A stretch of 64,000 bases of DNA from Thiomonas arsenitoxydans (GCF_000253115.1 NC_014145.1:2914001-2978000); one strand, 5' to 3'; numbered from the stretch's first letter, positions 46,802 through 56,426 are shown. Translations and numbers: made by a program. Notes: generated by a model not told the origin, from the sequence alone.

Positions 46802-47425
46802 TTAACGTGAGTACAACTCGATGATCAGCGACTCGTTGATGTCGTTGCCAAATTCATCGCGGTCCGGGGCCTTCTTGAAGACGCCTTCCATCTTGGCGCC
46901 ATCCACCTGCACCCAGGCAGGGAAACCATTCGACTCAGCCAGTTTCACAGATTCCTGGATGCGGGCCTGATTGCGCGACTTTTCACGCACCGCGACCACA
47001 TCGCCCGTCTTCACCAGCGCCGAGGGGATGTTCAACACCTTGCCGTTGACAGTGATCGAGCGATGGCTGACCAACTGGCGCGCTTCAGCGCGGGTCGAGC
47101 CGTAACCCATGCGATACACCACATTGTCCAGGCGCGATTCCAGCAGCATCAGCAGATTGGTGCCGGTATTGCCAGAGCGGCGTTGCGCTTCTTCGTAATA
47201 GCGGCGGAATTGGCGCTCAAGCACGCCATACATCCGCTTGACCTTCTGCTTTTCACGCAGTTGCTTGCCGTAGTCGGACGTGCGGGCACCAGAAGTGCGG
47301 CCGTGCTGACCGGGTTTGGTCTCGAGCTTGACCTTGGAGTCGATACCGCGGCGTGCGCTCTTGAGAAAGAGGTCTGCGCCTTCGCGGCGGGTGAGTTTGC
47401 CTTTGGCGCCAATAAAACGAGCCAC
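46802..47425 (-). CDS. rpsD: 30S ribosomal protein S4
   Basis: A 207-residue primary 16S rRNA-binding protein. It is the zinc-free form: the N-terminal region [21 protein letters not shown] has no cysteines. The S4 RNA-binding domain is near [23 protein letters not shown] (in parts). S4 often represses the alpha operon in gammaproteobacteria; no matching pseudoknot was identified here. It follows rpsK after a 188-base gap that holds a tandem repeat and a GCCCGA/TCGGGC hairpin. Confidence 0.98.
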   Translation of the reverse strand: MARFIGAKGKLTRREGADLFLKSARRGIDSKVKLETKPGQHGRTSGARTSDYGKQLREKQKVKRMYGVLERQFRRYYEEAQRRSGNTGTNLLMLLESRLDNVVYRMGYGSTRAEARQLVSHRSITVNGKVLNIPSALVKTGDVVAVREKSRNQARIQESVKLAESNGFPAWVQVDGAKMEGVFKKAPDRDEFGNDINESLIIELYSR

Positions 47426-47570
47426 TTGGAATTCCTTTCAATACTGCCATGCCGTGAATTGCATGGGAGCCCGAACAATCGGGCAGTGGGCTTGAAAACG
47501 CGCCCAGGGCCGTCTAGACGACCAAAGGGCGCGGGGATAGTTCTACAAATCAGTGCAACAAAAATTCAAC

Positions 47571-47616
47571 AAAACCTACCGACAAAACCTACCGACAAAA
47601 CCTATCAACAAAATCA
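47571..47616. repeat. 13-base tandem repeat between rpsK and rpsD
   Basis: Three consecutive 13-base units read AAAACCTACCGAC (47571-47583), AAAACCTACCGAC (47584-47596) and AAAACCTATCAAC (47597-47609), followed by a partial unit that runs into the rpsK stop codon. Confidence 0.85.
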
Positions 47617-48021
47617 GACGCGGCGACGCTTCGGCGGACGGCAGCCGTTGTGCGGGATCGGCGTCACATCTTCGATCAACGTGACCTTGATGCCGAGGTT
47701 ATTCAGTGCGCGCACCGACGACTCACGCCCTGGGCCCGGGCCTTTGATGAAGACTTCCAGGTTCTTGATGCCGTATTCCAGCGCCACGCGTCCCGCCTGT
47801 TCGGCAGCAACCTGCGCCGCAAACGGGGTGGATTTGCGCGAACCCTTAAAGCCTTGCGCACCCGAAGACGATGCCGACAGCGCGTTGCCCTGACGGTCGG
47901 TGATGGTGATGATGGTGTTGTTGAACGACGCGTGAACGTGCGCAATGCCGTCAGAGACGTTCTTGCGAACCTTCTTGCGTGCGCGCTGGGCTGCGGAGTT
48001 TTGGGAAGACGGTTTAGCCAT
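47614..48021 (-). CDS. rpsK: 30S ribosomal protein S11
   Basis: A 135-residue protein of the platform of the small subunit. [20 protein letters not shown] and [20 protein letters not shown] (in parts) are invariant, and the end CRPPKRRRV is typical. It lies 17 bases after rpsM. The stop codon falls in the last partial unit of a 13-base tandem repeat, so the repeat begins in its 3' untranslated region. Confidence 0.98.
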   Translation of the reverse strand: MAKPSSQNSAAQRARKKVRKNVSDGIAHVHASFNNTIITITDRQGNALSASSSGAQGFKGSRKSTPFAAQVAAEQAGRVALEYGIKNLEVFIKGPGPGRESSVRALNNLGIKVTLIEDVTPIPHNGCRPPKRRRV

Positions 48022-48037
48022 TTGCGATGTTCCTTAC

Positions 48038-48403
48038 TTATTTCTTCAGCGTGATGCTGCCCTTGCGCGGTCCCTTGCGGGTGCGGGCATTGGTGCGGGT
48101 GCGCTGACCACGCACGGGCAGGCCGCGACGATGGCGGAAGCCACGATAGCAACCCAGATCCATCAGGCGCTTGATGTTGACGGAGATCTCGCGACGCAGG
48201 TCACCCTCGATGGTGAGCTTGCCAATGGCTTCGCGCACCTTCTCCAAGTCAGCGTCGGACAGATCCTTGATCCGCTTGTTGTAGGGAACGCCCGAAGCAT
48301 CACAAATGGCGCGCGCGGTGGTGCGACCAATGCCGTAAATCGCCGTGAGGCCGATTTCGGAGTGTTGATGTGGCGGAATGTTAATACCAGCAATACGTGC
48401 CAT
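48038..48403 (-). CDS. rpsM: 30S ribosomal protein S13
   Basis: A 121-residue protein of the small-subunit head that contacts L5 and tRNA. It starts [20 protein letters not shown] and ends with the basic tail [16 protein letters not shown]. The length is normal. It is preceded by rpmJ with 33 bases between, a junction that in E. coli marks the start of the alpha operon; no separate promoter is obvious here. Confidence 0.98.
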   Translation of the reverse strand: MARIAGINIPPHQHSEIGLTAIYGIGRTTARAICDASGVPYNKRIKDLSDADLEKVREAIGKLTIEGDLRREISVNIKRLMDLGCYRGFRHRRGLPVRGQRTRTNARTRKGPRKGSITLKK

Positions 48404-48436
48404 TGAATACCTCGAACTTCAAAAAATGATTTGGGC

Positions 48437-48550
48437 TCAACCCTGGCGCTGCTTGTGACGCGGGTCGGTGCAAATCACACGCACAACACCTTTGCGACGA
48501 ATAATCTTGCAATTACGGCACATTTTTTTAACCGATGCGCTCACTCTCAT
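48437..48550 (-). CDS. rpmJ: 50S ribosomal protein L36
   Basis: A 37-residue protein read from ATG 48550: [20 protein letters not shown], then [17 protein letters not shown]. The zinc ligands are complete (Cys11, Cys14, Cys27, His32), so this is the zinc-binding form. It lies between infA (18 bases upstream) and rpsM, the common betaproteobacterial arrangement. It is too short for many gene finders. Confidence 0.96.
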   Translation of the reverse strand: MRVSASVKKMCRNCKIIRRKGVVRVICTDPRHKQRQG

Positions 48551-48568
48551 GATGATCCTCTCTTGCTA

Positions 48569-48787
48569 TTACTTGGCACGGAACACAATCCGCGCACGTG
48601 ACAAATCGTAGGGCGTCAGCTCAACCGTGACCTTGTCTCCCGGAAGAATGCGGATGTAATGCATACGCATTTTTCCGGAAATATGCCCCAAAACCGTGTG
48701 GCCGTTTTCCAGCTTGACGCGGAAGGTTGCGTTCGGGAGATTTTCGAGAATCTCCCCCTGCATCTGAATGACATCGTCCTTGGCCAT
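48569..48787 (-). CDS. infA: Translation initiation factor IF-1
   Basis: A 72-residue S1-like OB-fold protein that occupies the ribosomal A site during initiation. [20 protein letters not shown] and [19 protein letters not shown] are invariant. Here it sits between secY and rpmJ in the ribosomal cluster, not near cydCD/clpA as in E. coli; this position is usual for betaproteobacteria. It starts nine bases after secY ends. Confidence 0.97.
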   Translation of the reverse strand: MAKDDVIQMQGEILENLPNATFRVKLENGHTVLGHISGKMRMHYIRILPGDKVTVELTPYDLSRARIVFRAK

Positions 48788-48796
48788 AAAACTCCG

Positions 48797-50116
48797 TTAA
48801 CGCACCCCGCCAAGACCCGATTTGAAATTGGCTTTTTTCAGCAGGGCATCGTACTGATGCGACATGGCATAAGCTTGCACTTGCGCCATGAAATCCATGG
48901 TGACCACCACAATGATCAGCAGCGAAGTTCCACCAAAGCTGAACGGCACATTGTATTTCAATACAAGAAACTCCGGCAGCAGGCAAACCAAAGTGATGTA
49001 AATCGCGCCCACCAACGTCAGGCGCATCAGCACCTTGTCGATGAATTTGGCGGTCTGCTCTCCTGGCCGAATGCCAGGAATGAACGCGCCACCTTTTTTG
49101 AGCTGGTCGGCAGTTTCACGGCTATTGAAAACCAAGGCCGTGTAGAAAAAAGCAAAGAAAATGATCGCAGTGGCGTACAACAGAATGTAGAGCGGCTGCC
49201 CTGGCGAAAGCGCACCGGCAATATCCTTCAACCAGCCCATCCCTTTGGCAGCGCCAAACCAGCTCACTGCCGTTGCCGGAAGCAAAATAATGGACGATGC
49301 AAAAATCGGTGGAATCACGCCTGCCATATTCAACTTCAGGGGCAGATGCGAGCTTTGTCCACCATACACCTTATTGCCTACCTGCCGCCGCGCGTAGTTC
49401 ACCAGAATCTTGCGCTGACCCCGCTCGACAAATACCACGAAATAGGTCACCAGCACCACGATGGCTAACACGAACAGTGCCACCAATACACTCATCGCGC
49501 CTGTACTGACCAACTCCATCAGCCCGGCGATCGCGGAAGGCAAGCCAGCCACAATACCCGAGAAAATAATGATGGAAATACCATTACCCAGACCACGCTC
49601 GGTAATTTGCTCACCCAGCCACATCAGAAACATGGTGCCAGAGGTCAGGGTCAGCACGGCAGATAGCTGAAAACCGATGCCAGGACTGATGACCAGGCCA
49701 GTGGAAGCCTGCAGCGCCACTGCAATACCGAAGGACTGAAAAAGCGCCAGCACCAAAGTGAAATAGCGCGTGTATTGTGTTGTCTTGCGCCGCCCTGCCT
49801 CACCTTCCTTTTTGAGGGCTTCGAGCGAGGGCACCACATAAGTGAGCAATTGCATGATGATCGACGCCGAAATATAAGGCATGATCCCCAGCGCAAATAC
49901 CGTGAAGCGTGCCAGCGCTCCACCTGAGAACATATTGAACAGGCCCAAAATGCCGCTCGAATTGTTCTGGAAAAGTTGTTGCAGATGCGTCGGATCGATT
50001 CCGGGCACAGGGATGTGTGCACCAATGCGGTACACCACCAGTGCGCCGAGCAGGAACAACAGACGACGACCGAGGTCGCCGTACTTGCCCTGCTGAGTCA
50101 CGCCTGTGCTGGCCAT
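48797..50116 (-). CDS. secY: Protein translocase subunit SecY
   Basis: A 439-residue channel subunit with ten membrane helices. [27 protein letters not shown] and the cytoplasmic loop [23 protein letters not shown] (in part) are canonical, as is [15 protein letters not shown] near residue 355. It forms the SecYEG pore for protein export. It is the last spc-type gene, 14 bases after rplO. Confidence 0.98.
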   Translation of the reverse strand: MASTGVTQQGKYGDLGRRLLFLLGALVVYRIGAHIPVPGIDPTHLQQLFQNNSSGILGLFNMFSGGALARFTVFALGIMPYISASIIMQLLTYVVPSLEALKKEGEAGRRKTTQYTRYFTLVLALFQSFGIAVALQASTGLVISPGIGFQLSAVLTLTSGTMFLMWLGEQITERGLGNGISIIIFSGIVAGLPSAIAGLMELVSTGAMSVLVALFVLAIVVLVTYFVVFVERGQRKILVNYARRQVGNKVYGGQSSHLPLKLNMAGVIPPIFASSIILLPATAVSWFGAAKGMGWLKDIAGALSPGQPLYILLYATAIIFFAFFYTALVFNSRETADQLKKGGAFIPGIRPGEQTAKFIDKVLMRLTLVGAIYITLVCLLPEFLVLKYNVPFSFGGTSLLIIVVVTMDFMAQVQAYAMSHQYDALLKKANFKSGLGGVR

Positions 50117-50130
50117 GTCGAGACGTCCGT

Positions 50131-50577
50131 TCAGGCTGCTGCGACTTCGGCGATGCTTCCGCCGGCCGCTTCGATGGCGCTGCGGGCGCCCTTGGTTGCC
50201 AGAATGCCCTGTAGTTTGACAGCGCGAGCGATCTGACCCGAAGCGATAACCTTGACGGTGCGCGACAGATCAGGCACCAGTCCGTGAGCCTTGAGCGTGA
50301 GCATGTCGATTTCGTCTTCCTGCATGCGGTTCAGATCAGCCAGCGTGACCTGCGCGCTGTAGCGCGCAATCGGCGACTTGAAACCGCGCTTGGGCAGACG
50401 GCGCTGCAAGGGCATTTGACCGCCTTCGAAGCCCACCTTGTGGAAACCGCCGGAACGCGATTTTTGGCCCTTGTGACCGCGGCCCGCGGTCTTACCGAGA
50501 CCCGATCCAATTCCGCGGCCAACGCGGCGCTTGGCGTGCTTGGCGCCAGCGGCGGGTTTGATGGTGTTGAGTTGCAT
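50131..50577 (-). CDS. rplO: 50S ribosomal protein L15
   Basis: A 148-residue large-subunit assembly protein. [20 protein letters not shown] and [13 protein letters not shown] are characteristic, and the globular C-terminal half has [10 protein letters not shown]. The ATG at 50577 gives the family N-terminus; a four-codon longer reading is not conserved. It follows rpmD by about 96 bases. Confidence 0.97.
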   Translation of the reverse strand: MQLNTIKPAAGAKHAKRRVGRGIGSGLGKTAGRGHKGQKSRSGGFHKVGFEGGQMPLQRRLPKRGFKSPIARYSAQVTLADLNRMQEDEIDMLTLKAHGLVPDLSRTVKVIASGQIARAVKLQGILATKGARSAIEAAGGSIAEVAAA

Positions 50578-50673
50578 ATTGAATCTCACTAATCGCGAAT
50601 TTCACAAATTCTGCTGTTGCGCACAAAACCAAAGCTAGATCAGCCGCTGGTTTGCGCCCGATCTGAATCGGCT

Positions 50674-50859
50674 TTATTCGCAGATTTCAACCAGATAACT
50701 GACCTTGCGGACCATGCCACGCACGGCAGCCGTGTCTTCCAGCTCACACACGCTGCCCAGCTTGCGCAGACCGAGGCCACGCACCGTCGCACGATGCGAA
50801 TCGCGCGTGCCGATCACGCTGCGAACCAGCTTGACCTTGATGGTTTTCTTGTCACTCAT
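50674..50859 (-). CDS. rpmD: 50S ribosomal protein L30
   Basis: A 61-residue protein starting [20 protein letters not shown] with the L30 core [15 protein letters not shown]. The ATG at 50859 is used in preference to an upstream ATG in rpsE. It lies five bases after rpsE. Its 96-base downstream gap before rplO is wider than its neighbours' but shows no clear signal. Confidence 0.97.
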   Translation of the reverse strand: MSDKKTIKVKLVRSVIGTRDSHRATVRGLGLRKLGSVCELEDTAAVRGMVRKVSYLVEICE

Positions 50860-50864
50860 GATGT

Positions 50865-51383
50865 TCAACCCAGAATTTCTTCAACGGTCTTGCCACGCTT
50901 CATGGCGATCTCCTGAGCGGAGTTCATATTGGTCAAGGCATCGAGCGTTGCGCGGACCATGTTGTAGGGGTTGGACGAACCGTGACTCTTGGCCACAATG
51001 TCGGTCACTCCCAGCACTTCGAACATGGCGCGCATGGGACCACCCGCGATGATGCCCGTACCCTGCACAGCAGGCAGCATCATGACATTCGAAGCACCAT
51101 GCTGGCCCATCACCTTGTGGTGCAGCGTGCCGCCCTTCAGGGGCACTTTCACCATATTGCGACGCGCTTGCTCCATGGCCTTTTGAACGGCCACAGGCAC
51201 TTCACGCGCCTTGCCTTTACCCATGCCGATGCGGCCATCGCCGTCGCCCACCACGGTCAAGGCGGCGAAACCGAGAATACGACCGCCCTTGACGACTTTG
51301 GTGACGCGGTTGACCGCAATCATCTTCTCGCGCAGACCGTCGTCGCGCGCTTCGTTGGCAAACTTGTTTTGAACTTTAGCCAT
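50865..51383 (-). CDS. rpsE: 30S ribosomal protein S5
   Basis: A 172-residue protein important for decoding accuracy. [21 protein letters not shown] and [14 protein letters not shown] are conserved, and the S5 double-stranded RNA-binding domain spans about residues 17-80. It lies 13 bases after rplR. It keeps the Gly-rich loop where spectinomycin-resistance changes map in other bacteria, with no visible deviation. Confidence 0.98.
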   Translation of the reverse strand: MAKVQNKFANEARDDGLREKMIAVNRVTKVVKGGRILGFAALTVVGDGDGRIGMGKGKAREVPVAVQKAMEQARRNMVKVPLKGGTLHHKVMGQHGASNVMMLPAVQGTGIIAGGPMRAMFEVLGVTDIVAKSHGSSNPYNMVRATLDALTNMNSAQEIAMKRGKTVEEILG

Positions 51384-51396
51384 GATGTGCTCGTTC

Positions 51397-51756
51397 TCAG
51401 AACTTCAGGCCGGCTTCACGCGCAGCCTCAGCGAGCGCCTTGACGCGCCCATGAAAGCGAAAACCCGAACGGTCGAAAGCGACGGTGTCGATGCCGGCCG
51501 CCTTGGCCTTCTCGGCAATACGTGTGCCCACGGCAACCGCGGCTGCCAGGTTGCCGCCATGCCCGCCCAGTTGTCCGCGAACTTCCGCTTCCACGGTTGA
51601 TGCAGAGGCGAGCACGCGGTCGCCCTCGGCGGAAATGATGTTGGCGTAAATATGCTGATTGGTGCGATGCACCGACAGACGAACCACACGCAGACGCGCG
51701 ATACGGCGGCGAGTTGCCTGAGCACGGCGCAGGCGGGAAATGTTTTTGCTGATCAT
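51397..51756 (-). CDS. rplR: 50S ribosomal protein L18
   Basis: A 119-residue 5S rRNA-binding protein. [20 protein letters not shown] and [20 protein letters not shown] are the conserved segments. It lies 11 bases after rplF. Length and ends are normal. Confidence 0.97.
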   Translation of the reverse strand: MISKNISRLRRAQATRRRIARLRVVRLSVHRTNQHIYANIISAEGDRVLASASTVEAEVRGQLGGHGGNLAAAVAVGTRIAEKAKAAGIDTVAFDRSGFRFHGRVKALAEAAREAGLKF

Positions 51757-51767
51757 GATCCTGGCCT

Positions 51768-52301
51768 TTACTTCTTCTTGGTTTCCTTGATCACCACCAC
51801 TTCGTCGGCATAACGCACACCCTTGCCCTTGTAGGGCTCAGGCGGACGATAGGCACGAACTTCGGCAGCGATCTGGCCAACGAGTTGCTTATCCACACCC
51901 TTGATGACGATCTCGGTGGGAGTCGGCGTTTCGACCTTGATGCCCTCAGGCATGTCCTTGACGATGGGATGGGAAAAACCCAGCGAGAGATTCAGCTTGG
52001 CGCCTTGAGCCTGAGCCTTGAAGCCCACACCAACCAGGGTAAGCTTGCGCTCAAAACCCTTGGACACGCCGTACACCATGCCCGCAACCAGGGCACGCAT
52101 GGTTCCCGACATGGCATGCGACTCACGAGACTCGTCGGCCGGGGCGAAAGTCAGTTCCCCATTCTCTTGGGCGATCCGCACGCCGGCGTATTGGGCACGC
52201 TCCAGCTTGCCGAGCCCGCCCTTGATGGCGATAGTCTCGGCACTGAGATTGACCTCAACACCCGCCGGCACTGCAACCGGATATTTGGCAATACGTGACA
52301 T
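51768..52301 (-). CDS. rplF: 50S ribosomal protein L6
   Basis: A 177-residue protein near the sarcin-ricin loop. [20 protein letters not shown] fixes the ATG at 52301; a reading 14 codons longer runs back into rps[20 protein letters not shown] is the standard C-terminus. It starts 13 bases after rpsH. Confidence 0.98.
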   Translation of the reverse strand: MSRIAKYPVAVPAGVEVNLSAETIAIKGGLGKLERAQYAGVRIAQENGELTFAPADESRESHAMSGTMRALVAGMVYGVSKGFERKLTLVGVGFKAQAQGAKLNLSLGFSHPIVKDMPEGIKVETPTPTEIVIKGVDKQLVGQIAAEVRAYRPPEPYKGKGVRYADEVVVIKETKKK

Positions 52302-52314
52302 GTCCGTTCTCTCC

Positions 52315-52713
52315 TTAAGCGACGTAGCAGAGAACTTCGCCACCCACGCCGACTTGACGCGCCTTGCGGTCGGTCATCAGCCCACGGGGAGTCGAAACGA
52401 TGGCAACGCCCAGGCCATTCATCACCTGGGGAATGGCTTCTTTGCCGCGATAGACACGCAGGCCCGGGCGACTGACACGCTCAAGACGCTCGATCACCGG
52501 TTTGCCCGCGTAGTACTTCAACGAAATCTCAAGATTCGCCTTGGCATCACTCTCACGACGGATATTGAAGCCGTCGATATAGCCCTCTTCGTGCAGGACC
52601 TGAGCGATTGCAGCTTTGATCTTGGAAGCTGGCATCGTTACCTTCGCCTTCTCGACCATCTGCGCGTTACGAATACGCGTCAGCATGTCGGCGATGGGAT
52701 CACTCATGCTCAT
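52315..52713 (-). CDS. rpsH: 30S ribosomal protein S8
   Basis: A 132-residue central 16S rRNA-binding protein, the translational repressor of the spc operon in E. coli. [18 protein letters not shown] fits the ATG at 52713, with ATG 52707 two codons inside. [13 protein letters not shown] sequence ([20 protein letters not shown]) and [13 protein letters not shown] are conserved. It follows rpsN after 91 bases. Confidence 0.98.
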   Translation of the reverse strand: MSMSDPIADMLTRIRNAQMVEKAKVTMPASKIKAAIAQVLHEEGYIDGFNIRRESDAKANLEISLKYYAGKPVIERLERVSRPGLRVYRGKEAIPQVMNGLGVAIVSTPRGLMTDRKARQVGVGGEVLCYVA

Positions 52714-52804
52714 CAATACTCTCCTAAAAACTTTTGGCGTCTAGTCGGCAAGCAACGCAACAATCGATACGTGACAACCGAACTCAACTTGTCTGTGTGA
52801 CCGA

Positions 52805-53110
52805 TTACCAGCTGGATTTGGTCACGCCGGGGATTTCCCCGCGGAACGCCAGCTCGCGAATCTTGCTGCGCGACAACCCGAACTGGCGGAACGTACCGCG
52901 CGGGCGACCGGTGATGGCGCAGCGATTGCGCAGCCGGGTTGGACTGGAATTGCGCGGCATCTGCTGAATCTTCAAGCGCGCCTCGTAGCGCTCTTCAAAA
53001 GACTTGGAGGCATCATCAACGATGGCCTGCAGTTCAGCGCGCTTCGATGCAAATTTTGCAACCAAGTCTTCGCGCTTCTTTTCGCGGTTGATCAGGGACA
53101 GTTTCGCCAT
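52805..53110 (-). CDS. rpsN: 30S ribosomal protein S14
   Basis: A 101-residue protein of the long, zinc-independent form: the CXXC pairs of the short form are absent. [20 protein letters not shown] and [20 protein letters not shown] are conserved. It sits between rplE and rpsH, nine bases after rplE. Confidence 0.97.
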   Translation of the reverse strand: MAKLSLINREKKREDLVAKFASKRAELQAIVDDASKSFEERYEARLKIQQMPRNSSPTRLRNRCAITGRPRGTFRQFGLSRSKIRELAFRGEIPGVTKSSW

Positions 53111-53119
53111 GATGATTCT

Positions 53120-53659
53120 TCAGTTCTTGAAAGGGAAGCGGAACGCGGCGAGCAAGGCCTTACACTCCTCGTCGGTTTTCGCCGTCGTGGTCACGCTGAT
53201 ATTCAGACCACGCAGCGCATCGATCTTGTCGTACTCGATTTCCGGGAAGATGATCTGCTCTTTGACCCCGATGTTGTAGTTGCCACGACCGTCGAAAGCA
53301 CGCGCAGAGATGCCGCGGAAATCACGCACACGCGGCAGGGCGATGGTAACAAAACGATCGAGGAAGTCGTACATACGACCACCACGCAAGGTCACCATGC
53401 AACCGATGGGCAGGTCTTCGCGGATTTTGAATCCGGCAATCGCCTTGCGCGACCTGGTGACAACCGGTTTTTGGCCCGCGATCTTGGTGAGATCACCCAC
53501 CGCGTGCTCCATCACTTTTTTATCAGCCACCGCCTCGGACACACCCATATTGAGTGTCACCTTGGTCAGGCGGGGCACCTCCATGACCGACTTGTAGCCA
53601 AACTTGGCCATCAATTCGGGCACGACTTTGTCTTTATAAATCGTCTGCAGGCGCGACAT
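53120..53659 (-). CDS. rplE: 50S ribosomal protein L5
   Basis: A 179-residue 5S rRNA-binding protein contacting P-site tRNA and S13. [34 protein letters not shown] and [17 protein letters not shown] are standard. It lies 11 bases after rplX. Confidence 0.98.
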   Translation of the reverse strand: MSRLQTIYKDKVVPELMAKFGYKSVMEVPRLTKVTLNMGVSEAVADKKVMEHAVGDLTKIAGQKPVVTRSRKAIAGFKIREDLPIGCMVTLRGGRMYDFLDRFVTIALPRVRDFRGISARAFDGRGNYNIGVKEQIIFPEIEYDKIDALRGLNISVTTTAKTDEECKALLAAFRFPFKN

Positions 53660-53670
53660 AAATCCTCCGG

Positions 53671-53988
53671 TCAGCCCTTGATCTGCTCGCCACTGGATTT
53701 GAAGACGCGCACTTTGGCGCCATCACCCAGAGTCTTGAAGCCGACGCGATCCGCCTTGCCGGTCGCGGGGTTGTAAATAGCCACATTACTTTGATGAATC
53801 GCCAGGTCGCGGGACACCACACCACCCGCCTCGCCCTTCATCGGATTGGGGCGCACATTCTTCTTGACCGTATGCACACCCTCGACCACGATATGGTTGG
53901 CATCCACACGAGCCGCCACTTTGCCGCGGCGACCCTTGTCGCTGCCAGCAATGACAATCACTTCGTCATCTTTGCGAATCTTGTTCAT
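53671..53988 (-). CDS. rplX: 50S ribosomal protein L24
   Basis: A 105-residue assembly initiator of the large subunit with a KOW motif at the start ([20 protein letters not shown]). PVHSSNV-type sequence appears as [13 protein letters not shown]. The ATG at 53988 is used; the codon before it is GTG. It follows rplN by 33 bases. Confidence 0.97.
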   Translation of the reverse strand: MNKIRKDDEVIVIAGSDKGRRGKVAARVDANHIVVEGVHTVKKNVRPNPMKGEAGGVVSRDLAIHQSNVAIYNPATGKADRVGFKTLGDGAKVRVFKSSGEQIKG

Positions 53989-54021
53989 CACAAATCCTTT
54001 TTCGACAGCTCAGAGCAGGGC

Positions 54022-54390
54022 TCAAAGAACCTCAGGCGCCAGAGACACGATCTTCATGAAGCGCTCAGTGCGCAGTTCACGCGTCACCGGGCCGAAAATG
54101 CGCGTACCAATGGGCTCGAGTTTGGCATTAAGCAGCACGGCCGCATTGCCATCGAACTTGATCAAGGAGCCGTCCGCACGACGGACACCCTTGGCGGTAC
54201 GCACCACGACGGCACTGTAAACCTCACCCTTTTTCACGCGACCGCGCGGGGCAGCTTCTTTGATGCTGACCTTGATGATGTCGCCCACGCCGGCGTAGCG
54301 GCGCTTGGAGCCGCCCAGCACCTTGATGCACATGACGGATTTGGCGCCCGTATTGTCGGCGACATCCAGTCTGGATTGCGTCTGAATCAT
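54022..54390 (-). CDS. rplN: 50S ribosomal protein L14
   Basis: A 122-residue protein at the subunit interface. [20 protein letters not shown] fixes the ATG at 54390, and [20 protein letters not shown] and [10 protein letters not shown] are conserved. AAGGAAAT precedes the start. In E. coli rplN follows rpsQ of the S10 operon, but here no rpsQ or other S10 gene lies upstream. It is the first gene after a promoter, boxA-like element and terminator-like hairpin. Confidence 0.98.
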   Translation of the reverse strand: MIQTQSRLDVADNTGAKSVMCIKVLGGSKRRYAGVGDIIKVSIKEAAPRGRVKKGEVYSAVVVRTAKGVRRADGSLIKFDGNAAVLLNAKLEPIGTRIFGPVTRELRTERFMKIVSLAPEVL

Positions 54391-54417
54391 GTAATTTCCT
54401 TCACCCAACTTAGTCGC

Positions 54418-54449
54418 AAAAAAATGCGCCAGTCTTGGCTCCCTGGTGC
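54418..54449 (-). terminator. Terminator-like hairpin in the rplN leader (attenuator candidate)
   Basis: On the minus strand GCACCAG (54449-54443) pairs with CTGGCGC (54432-54426) around a ten-base loop, with one G-U pair, and is followed by A then seven T (54424-54418). It lies between the operon promoter and the rplN start codon, ending 28 bases before it. Confidence 0.7.
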
Positions 54450-54557
54450 GGGAATTGATCTGTGTTGCTCAGTTTTTGTTCAGCAGCCACCGTGCGCCAA
54501 CTTGCAGCATCACTAACATCGGCTAGCTTCGCGCTTTTGCACCCTTTTGCACCCCCC

Positions 54558-54570
54558 TTTAAAGAGCTGC
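54558..54570 (-). promoter_or_regulatory. boxA-like antitermination element in the rplN leader
   Basis: The minus strand reads GCAGCTCTTTAAA, close to the rrn boxA consensus TGCTCTTTAACA that binds NusB-NusE (S10). It lies about 15 bases after the predicted start of transcription and 110 bases before the terminator-like hairpin. Confidence 0.55.
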
Positions 54571-54588
54571 AAAACGGCGAAGCATTGA

Positions 54589-54617
54589 ATTGTGCAAGGG
54601 CGCAAAGCCGTTGTCAA
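54589..54617 (-). promoter_or_regulatory. Sigma70 promoter of the rplN-led ribosomal operon
   Basis: A perfect TTGACA (54617-54612) is followed after 17 bases by CACAAT (54594-54589) on the minus strand. It gives a leader of about 190 bases before rplN. Confidence 0.75.
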
Positions 54618-54648
54618 CTCCTTTTTCGCGACCTTTCGACTTTGATGC

Positions 54649-54936
54649 TCAAGAGCGTTTGGTGACGCGGCCACCCCGGCAAGCGACAGCACTGATGAGA
54701 GAGGCCGCCAGCAGTACGGCAGCGTAATCCCAGATCGATCCTTCTCGAAGCAATCCGCCCCCCACAAGTACGAGATGCAACAGTAGCGCACCGATCGCCG
54801 CCCAACTCGCTCGACGTCCCCAACTGGCGGCGCAGCCACCTCCCCAGGCCAGGTGCGCCAATCCCCCGGTCAAGACGCCCAAAAACAAGGGCATGAGGCT
54901 TGTCTGGATCAGCCACGATAAAAAGAGGGGGAGCAT
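54649..54936 (-). CDS. Hypothetical small membrane protein
   Basis: A 95-residue protein starting MLPLFLSWLIQTSLMPLFLG. Three hydrophobic segments (about residues 1-32, 41-60 and 67-86) make it a probable inner-membrane protein. It ends with a basic tail RGGRVTKRS. I do not recognise a family. It lies upstream of the rplN promoter in the same direction and divergent from hemA. Real coding is likely because of the continuous hydrophobic pattern, but no neighbour helps confirm it. Confidence 0.5.
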   Translation of the reverse strand: MLPLFLSWLIQTSLMPLFLGVLTGGLAHLAWGGGCAASWGRRASWAAIGALLLHLVLVGGGLLREGSIWDYAAVLLAASLISAVACRGGRVTKRS

Positions 54937-55063
54937 GAAAATTCTCGAAGAAATCGTGCGGGAAGAACGTCAACAATGCGCGAAACCTGCTGTTTGCACC
55001 GATGCACCAGGTCGTTTAATGGTGGACAATGTCATCTTTGAAGGCCTCAAGCGCATTCTTGGT

Positions 55064-55077
55064 TTGATCAAGATCAG
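55064..55077. promoter_or_regulatory. FNR/Anr-like box upstream of hemA
   Basis: TTGATCAAGATCAG matches the FNR consensus TTGAT-N4-ATCAA at nine of ten defined bases. It is centred 48 bases before the hemA start codon. Confidence 0.5.
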
Positions 55078-55118
55078 TCGCTCAAAGTCGCGACAGTTCT
55101 TAAAATCACGATCTGATT

Positions 55119-56426
55119 ATGTTGCTCGCTGCCATCGGACTCAACCACCAAACCGCACCCGTCGGGGTACGTGAGCGGCTGGCGTTTTCTGCCGATACCT
55201 TGGTAGACGCGCTTCAACGGCTGAAGGTGAACATGCTGAACGGGCGCCGAAATGGCCCCATCGAAGCGGCCATTCTATCGACCTGCAACCGCACTGAAAT
55301 CTATTGCGCGGCCGAAAGCGACCCGCGTGATGCCCTATTGCACTGGCTGTCCACCGAGCGCCAGGTACAGTTCGATGACCTGGCCGACCATAGTTATCGC
55401 CTGGTACAAGACGGTACCGTTCGACACGCCTTCCGTGTGGCCAGCGGCTTGGACTCCATGGTGCTCGGCGAGCCGCAGATTCTGGGGCAGATGAAGGAAG
55501 CGGTGCGGGTCGCCTCGGATTCAGGCGCTCTGGGCAGCACGCTGAACCAGATGTTTCAGCGAACTTTTTCTGTGGCCAAAGAGGTACGCACCAATACGGA
55601 AATCGGCGCTCATTCGGTCAGCATGGCAGCAGCCAGTGTGCACCTGGCGCAGACCGTGTTCGAGAGCCTTCAGGAGTGTCGCGTGTTGTTCATCGGCGCG
55701 GGCGACATGATCGAACTTGTGGCCACGCATTTTTCCGCGCACCATCCCAAGAGCATGGTGATTGCCAATCGCACCGTGGAGCGCGGCGCCCATCTGGCAC
55801 AGCGGTTCGGGGCGGAAGCCATTCGGCTGACCGACGTACCGCAGCGGCTGGGCGAATTTGATGTGGTCGTGACCAGCACCGCCAGCAGCCTGCCGATCAT
55901 CGGTCTGGGCGCGGTTGAACGCAGCATCAAACAGCGGCGGCACAAACCCATGGTGATGGTCGATCTGGCCGTACCGCGCGACATTGAGCCCGAGGTCGCG
56001 CAACTGCGCGATGTCTATCTGTATTCGGTCGACGATCTGTCTGCTTTGGTGCGCAGCAATACGGAGAAGCGCCAGGCCGCGATCGAACAGGCCGAGGCCA
56101 TTATCGAAAACCGGGTGCATGGTTTTCTCGAATGGCTTGATCTGCGCTCGCAGGTGCCCCTCATTCAACGACTGCAGTCGCAAAGCGAACAGTGGCAGAC
56201 GCACGAGGTCGAACGCGCCCGACGTCTGCTGGCTCGGGGCGAGTCGCCCGAGGCCGTGCTGGACGCACTTGCGCGGGGCCTGTCGCACAAATTCCTGCAC
56301 GGCGCCTTCACCGCGCTGCACCAGGGCGATCCGTCTCATCGCCAAGTCGTGGCGCAGGCGGTCGAGCGGGTGTTTCTGTGCCCGCACCGACGCGATTCCG
56401 ATTCCCCCTCTGACTCGCAGGTCTAG
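55119..56426 (+). CDS. hemA: Glutamyl-tRNA reductase
   Basis: A 435-residue enzyme that reduces Glu-tRNA(Glu) to glutamate-1-semialdehyde, the first committed step of haem synthesis. The catalytic cysteine Cys56 is in LSTCNRTEIY. GLDSMVLGEPQILGQMKEA is the invariant substrate-binding segment. An NADPH domain (VLFIGAGDMIELVATHF) and a C-terminal dimerisation helix follow. It is first in hemA-prfA-prmC-grxD-ubiX. An FNR-like box lies just upstream. Confidence 0.97.
   Translation: MLLAAIGLNHQTAPVGVRERLAFSADTLVDALQRLKVNMLNGRRNGPIEAAILSTCNRTEIYCAAESDPRDALLHWLSTERQVQFDDLADHSYRLVQDGTVRHAFRVASGLDSMVLGEPQILGQMKEAVRVASDSGALGSTLNQMFQRTFSVAKEVRTNTEIGAHSVSMAAASVHLAQTVFESLQECRVLFIGAGDMIELVATHFSAHHPKSMVIANRTVERGAHLAQRFGAEAIRLTDVPQRLGEFDVVVTSTASSLPIIGLGAVERSIKQRRHKPMVMVDLAVPRDIEPEVAQLRDVYLYSVDDLSALVRSNTEKRQAAIEQAEAIIENRVHGFLEWLDLRSQVPLIQRLQSQSEQWQTHEVERARRLLARGESPEAVLDALARGLSHKFLHGAFTALHQGDPSHRQVVAQAVERVFLCPHRRDSDSPSDSQV

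Noticed and set aside
54534..54553. CTTTTGCACC direct repeat in the rplN leader
   Set aside because: Only two copies of ten bases; it may be chance, and the boxA and terminator signals explain the region better.
54893..55174. A 93-codon plus-strand frame running into hemA
   Set aside because: It overlaps the hemA start and the FNR-like box, has no ribosome binding site and no hydrophobic or domain pattern.
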